Source: Paramecium pentaurelia (taxonomy: Eukaryota > Ciliophora > Oligohymenophorea > Peniculida > Parameciidae). From it: 64,000 bases of DNA. The notes beneath the pieces were generated by a model. It saw nothing but the letters and a program-made list of their open reading frames with translations, was not told where the DNA came from and searched no databases. Made by a program: the position numbers and the translations under genes. The stretch lies in the NCBI GenBank assembly GCA_905183005.1, contig CAJJDO010000034.1, positions 202,060-266,059 of the forward strand. The letters run 5' to 3'. Positions 60,180 to 64,000 of the stretch are shown piece by piece. Numbering within the stretch: position 1 is the stretch's first letter; each line of letters begins with the position of its first letter.

Positions 60180-61732
60180 TCATTTTTTAGTTTATGCACC
60201 TCCTTTTTTTTGAGAAGAATTAAAAGTGTTTGAATTGTAAATGATATTTAAATTTTAAATCTTAATTGATTAGGGTTGTTTAGCTATAGCAAATTATTAT
60301 TGACTAAATTAAGAACCTGAAATTTTAATTTTATTTGTATCTGAAACAAAACCTACTTTTGTATCTTTATACTATGGTATCAATTTATCGATCGACTGCT
60401 AACACTTAAACTAAATATAATACCGTTTTCTTCATACTTTATTATTAATATTATTATGTTTATTATTGTTATCCTTATTCTTATTACTATATATTGTAAG
60501 CATAAGCTGTACTTTACATATTCAATTATTGTCCCAAATAATTAGGTACTTTAAATGATGTCTATTTAATTATATATCTAAATATACTTTAGTTCTTATC
60601 ACATTTTATTAACTGGTTGGTGATTATGCTGTTCTATTTACTCCAGCACTTACTTATCTTTTTTCTTATTCATTTTATAGATTCAATTCTTTCATGAATT
60701 CAATTGCCTCTGGTAAATCTTCAAAATATTAATGTTTTAAAGCTTATCTGCATGTTAATCTCTCTGATGGTTCCATCTTTAATAATCCCTTTACAAAATT
60801 TATTGCTCTTTTAGGTAATTTACATAAATATCTATACAATTCATTAAAAATAATAACCTTTATTCTAAGGTTTCAGGTTTAGAGATTTCAGGAAATTTCA
60901 TTCCTAAAAATCTTGGGTTCTTTGAAAATGTTTCTTATTAACTAGGAGTTAAAGGTCCAAGCATTTTTTAGATTAAATATAGTTAATCCATCTCATTCTC
61001 TCCTGGAAATAATGGATTTCCATCTGTTAATTCACATAATAAACATCCAATAGCCCTTTAATTATATTAATTATTACCACATATCAACACCTTTATCATA
61101 AATAGAATAACTTAATAATAATTCAGGGGCTCTATACCATCTAGTTGCTACATAATCAGTAAGATCCTAAGTTTATGCTGTCAATGACTTAAAATTGATA
61201 TCAATTTTACTCTGGCAAATCCAAAATCACATAATTTCAATACATTAGCATTACTTATAAGTAAATTTTCAGGTTTAATGTCTCTATGAACTATATCATG
61301 TTAATGACAACAGTATATAGCTTTTAGAAGTTAAAAGATAGTTTTTTTAATATACAAAGGCTAAACTTTAATATAATAACATACTTCTAATCCAGAAGGT
61401 GATGCTTCCAATACTTCCAATAAATTTCTTTCTACATACTCAAATACTAAATAAATTCTTCCCTTTCTAATAATTATTATACTAATTTTGAACCTTTTAA
61501 ATGCTTCCTTTAATTCTACAATATTTACATGTCTCAATAATCTCAACACCTTTACTTCTCTTTAAATGCTCTTCTTAACAATCTCATTATCTTCTGTTTC
61601 CTTAAATTTCTTTATTGCCACTTTTATTATATACATAAATGTACCTATTTCATTTGTTTCCTTGTTTTTGCATTTTAAAACTACTCCATAAGCACCTTCC
61701 CCTACAACTCCTAAAACTTCATATTTATTCAT
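60180..61732 (-). CDS. CDKL5: CDKL5-type protein kinase
   Basis: ATG 61732-61730, TGA 60182-60180; eight introns (24, 27, 24, 23, 22, 26, 26, 25 nt) give 451 aa. The kinase domain (~residues 1-290) is strikingly close to animal CDKL5: MNKYEVLGVVGEGAYGVVLK, EIVAIKKFKETEDNE, NIVELKEAFKR, LVFEYVERNLLEVLE, DIVHRDIKPENLLIS, LKLCDFGFAR, the TDY activation motif in YVATRWYRAPELLL, GVDMWAIGCLL, GNPLFPGENEMDQL and QKMLGPL. A Gln/Ser/Asn-rich tail of ~140 aa follows. In Chlamydomonas the CDKL5 homologue LF5 controls flagellar length, so a ciliary role here is likely by homology. Confidence 0.93.
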
Positions 61733-62176
61733 TTATATTATTATTAATTGTTTTATTTAAAGGAAATAATAATCAATTGATTTCGTATGAGAAACAGAAG
61801 TAAATCCAATGTATTCCAAAAATATATCTATTTCAAAACTGAAAAGTATTATATGTAATCAAGAAATCTCATTTAAAAATATAAACAAAACTTTGACATA
61901 AAGAATTAATAATGAACACTTAGTATAATGTTATTAAAATCTAAATATATAACCATAGATATTAAATTTTCATATAACATTATATGTATAAATTATGATT
62001 TTTACCAAAAACCAAAATTTATAAGATTGTGATGATGGATCAAAACTTTTGTAAATTAAGAACGTACTGATGTTTTAATTCATATATAAAGAGATAGTTT
62101 CCTATTTAAATTACTAATTTAATATGAATTTTGTTGATTGTAATGAGAAATGTGGAAGTGAATTTATGATATAACT
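61733..62176. other. Gene-free AT-rich region
   Basis: Between the CDKL5 start and the stop of a small gene, both minus strand; nothing coding recognised. Confidence 0.4.
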
Positions 62177-62416
62177 TCAAATGATTATACATCCGCATGA
62201 TTATTTAGTTTCTTGAGCTGGTGTTTCTATATTATAATTCTTCCAATTTTCTACTTCATGCACTTAAACAAGAGAGTGTTTTTTATCAATCTCATCAATA
62301 AATGAAATTCTATGTTTCTTGGATCCTTAGATAATATTACTTTTAAATTTATCTTATCTTTGAATTACTAATTCTTATTTAGATCCTTTCATAATACCAT
62401 ATTTTTTTGTATCCAT
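62177..62416 (-). CDS. Small protein with RVxF-like and CaaX-like motifs, 79 aa
   Basis: ATG 62416-62414, TGA 62179-62177, 80 codons, no intron. The body is polar and basic: MDTKKYGIMKGSKQELVIQR. In the middle stands SKKHRISFIDEIDKKHSLVQ. RISF fits the RVxF docking motif for protein phosphatase 1, in an acidic-flanked setting like that of known PP1 regulators. The C-terminus CGCIII* fits a CaaX box (Cys-Ile-Ile-Ile) with a second upstream Cys, so prenylation and possibly palmitoylation are conceivable. I read it as a possible membrane-bound phosphatase regulator; both motifs are short and need proof. Confidence 0.6.
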
Positions 62417-62843
62417 CAAATTATTAATATTAATATAAATGATCTAATTTTTAATATATAATCATCAGAATGTATTTTAGTTTTATAATTTTTTTCGCAA
62501 CTTCCTCAAAGTGTTTTACAATTCTTCTAATAATTATATTTGATAACTGTAAAGTATCATTTTCTCTAAAATTTCACAATATTTAAACATGACATACTTT
62601 GATAATTTAATGAATATTTTATTATTACTTAAATAAATAATTATATATATATATATATAAATGTTTACATAAACTCAATTTATATAAAATATTAAAGTAT
62701 GCGATAATACTTTTTAAAGTAGTTTGTAATTTTTGAATTATTTTATATGTAAAAATAATCAATTAGCTTTAAAGATATTAATTTAATAATTTAATAAATT
62801 AATAATTAAAAAATTGCTTGAATTAAAACTATCTTATAAATAA
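62417..62843. other. Gene-free region with (AT)n run
   Basis: Separates two minus-strand genes; contains a simple TA repeat at about 62641-62660 and no coding frame. Confidence 0.4.
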
Positions 62844-64000
62844 TCAAAATTCTTCATAATCTTCTACTTCTAATAATTAACCACTTTCTCTTTGATCATA
62901 TTCATAAAATGCTTTAGCATCTATTAACATACTAATGATAATGTCTCCTTGACCACAATTTTATAAATCTGTTAAGGTGATAGCAGTTGAAATAGCTGGT
63001 TTAGCCATATCAAATATTTCATCTTTAACATCTTCAACATTAAAACCAAATTTATCCTTTTATAAAATATTAAATGTTTACTTTATGCTCTAATTTTTAA
63101 ATAATTGGCCTAAAAAACATATTGATGACAAAAGAATCTATTGCTGGTTTATGATAAACATTTAATATTCTCCAGAAATATTATATTGCTTATTGACTTT
63201 TCTTATTTTCCATAGCAAGTACAAAATCTATTTTTATAAATATTATTAATACCTAAAAATGTTTTGTAATCCATTTCACCCTCAAATGTTTAATATTCTT
63301 CAAATACTCTATCAATAAATATATCTGTTAATCCCCATGAATATTTAGATAATTCTAATTTTGATAATAAACCATTATGATCATTATCCAATTTCAAATA
63401 TCTTTCATAGACTTTTAAGGCAGATTATTTTGAAAACCAATTTTAACCTAATTCTTCTAAGGTTAATTTTTCTTATCTTAATTCATATAATTCAGCTAAG
63501 ATTGGAGATGTTAACATATCTTTAATATATATTCTGCCTGTTCTTTTAGAATCCAAAAAGAAAAAGAATTTTCTTACAGCTGTAATCACATAAAAAGGAT
63601 AAAAGTTTTACTAAATGTTAAAATAACACTTGATCTTACATCTAATTTTTCTAATTAAGGAAATGTAGGTATTAATTCAAAAATATAATTCTCAAGATCT
63701 TTTTCTCTTAAATATCCATTTCTATATATATAATATACAATAAAATACCCAATAGAATCATACAAACTAATTTATATTCTTGTTTAAAATAGATTAACTT
63801 TTCTAACTATTGAATGAAAGAATGCAACAATATCTATTCTACCATATTCATCCCTGTCAAATTTTAAAAAAGTAGATGCACTAAAAAAATGTCTACATTT
63901 AATAGGTAGTAATGAAGCAATTGTTAAAAATGAATTATAATTAATTCTTTCCTTCTTATCATCTGGTGGTGATATATTATTTTTAAGTTCTGTCCATAAT
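62844..64000 (-). CDS. PPP2R3C: PP2A regulatory subunit B''-gamma (PPP2R3C), partial
   Basis: Regulator of protein phosphatase 2A of the B'' class with EF-hand-type folds. Stop TGA 62846-62844; the 5' part lies beyond the window. At least one 25-nt intron joins FLDFVLAMENK. Family blocks: ASTFLKFDRDEYGRIDIVAF, FFFLDSKRTGRIYIKDML, LRQEKLTLEELGQNWFS, ALKVYERYLKLDNDHNG, IDRVFEEYQTFEGEMDYKTF and VKDEIFDMAKP. These run in the same order as human PPP2R3C, with LDNDHNGLLSKLEL as the best EF loop. The C-terminus is acidic (LEVEDYEEF). Confidence 0.9.

Noticed and set aside
1..64000. In-frame TGA codons as possible selenocysteine or reassigned codons
   Set aside because: Those met inside recognised genes vanish when 20-31-nt GT-AG introns are removed, except in the putative pseudogene; no SECIS-like support was seen.
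1..64000. Retained internal eliminated sequences (TA-bounded)
   Set aside because: TA...TA intervals are everywhere in such AT-rich DNA, and the recognised genes close without needing any removal other than introns.

Overview
The window is macronuclear-type DNA of a ciliate, most likely a Paramecium of the aurelia group. On both strands genes read only if TAA and TAG are glutamine and TGA is the sole stop. About 90 introns could be placed by reading; all are 20-31 nt with GT...AG ends, usually GTA...TAG. With those introns removed, essentially every gene closes to a multiple of three. The DNA is very AT-rich, genes are dense, and two genes encode trichocyst matrix proteins, the secretory products typical of Paramecium. 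No gene is interrupted by an obvious retained internal eliminated sequence.

Layout. 1-4.2 kb: end of a MORN-repeat protein, an IST1-type ESCRT-III regulator with a GGFG repeat tail, and an RBR ubiquitin ligase. 4.9-11.7 kb: a six-transmembrane K+ channel with a C-terminal cyclic-nucleotide-like domain, a kinase-like protein and a WD40 protein (perhaps WDR4/Trm82). 11.8-15.1 kb: a MIR-domain protein with an acylation motif, a small membrane protein and two unrecognised proteins. 16.2-21.2 kb: a CAMK-like kinase, a TypA/BipA GTPase and a calcium-dependent protein kinase. 22.3-25.0 kb: a cyclin, a tail-anchored protein and a Lys-tailed protein. 26.3-34.6 kb: a fused RING-CH/FHA protein, several coiled-coil proteins and one probable pseudogene. 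34.8-40.0 kb: an amino-acid transporter, a C2H2/AT-hook protein, an RRM protein with an RD-rich tract and a multipass membrane protein. 40.5-44.6 kb: a MYND-kinase fusion, EMC4 and two unrecognised genes. 45.7-50.8 kb: a laforin-like tandem CBM20 protein with a degenerate phosphatase site, two trichocyst matrix proteins and a coiled-coil protein. 51.5-58.5 kb: a cyclic-nucleotide-domain protein, a ciliate-type membrane protein, a 9-intron protein, a small ORF and a RAD51 paralogue. 59.4-64 kb: proteasome alpha-6, a CDKL5 orthologue, a small RVxF/CaaX protein and the end of the PP2A regulator PPP2R3C.

The genes do not form operons or one pathway. It is an ordinary compact ciliate gene neighbourhood, rich in kinases (five) and in membrane, secretory and possibly ciliary functions. 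I saw no mobile element, CRISPR array, rRNA, tRNA or telomere. The best leads are unusual domain combinations (MYND+kinase, FHA+RING-CH, CBM20x2+dead phosphatase), a CDPK whose four EF loops all lack the usual Glu12, an 80-codon gene with both a PP1-docking-like and a prenylation-like motif, and divergent gene pairs with only 19 and 22 bp between start codons. I did not find a clearly new multi-gene system.
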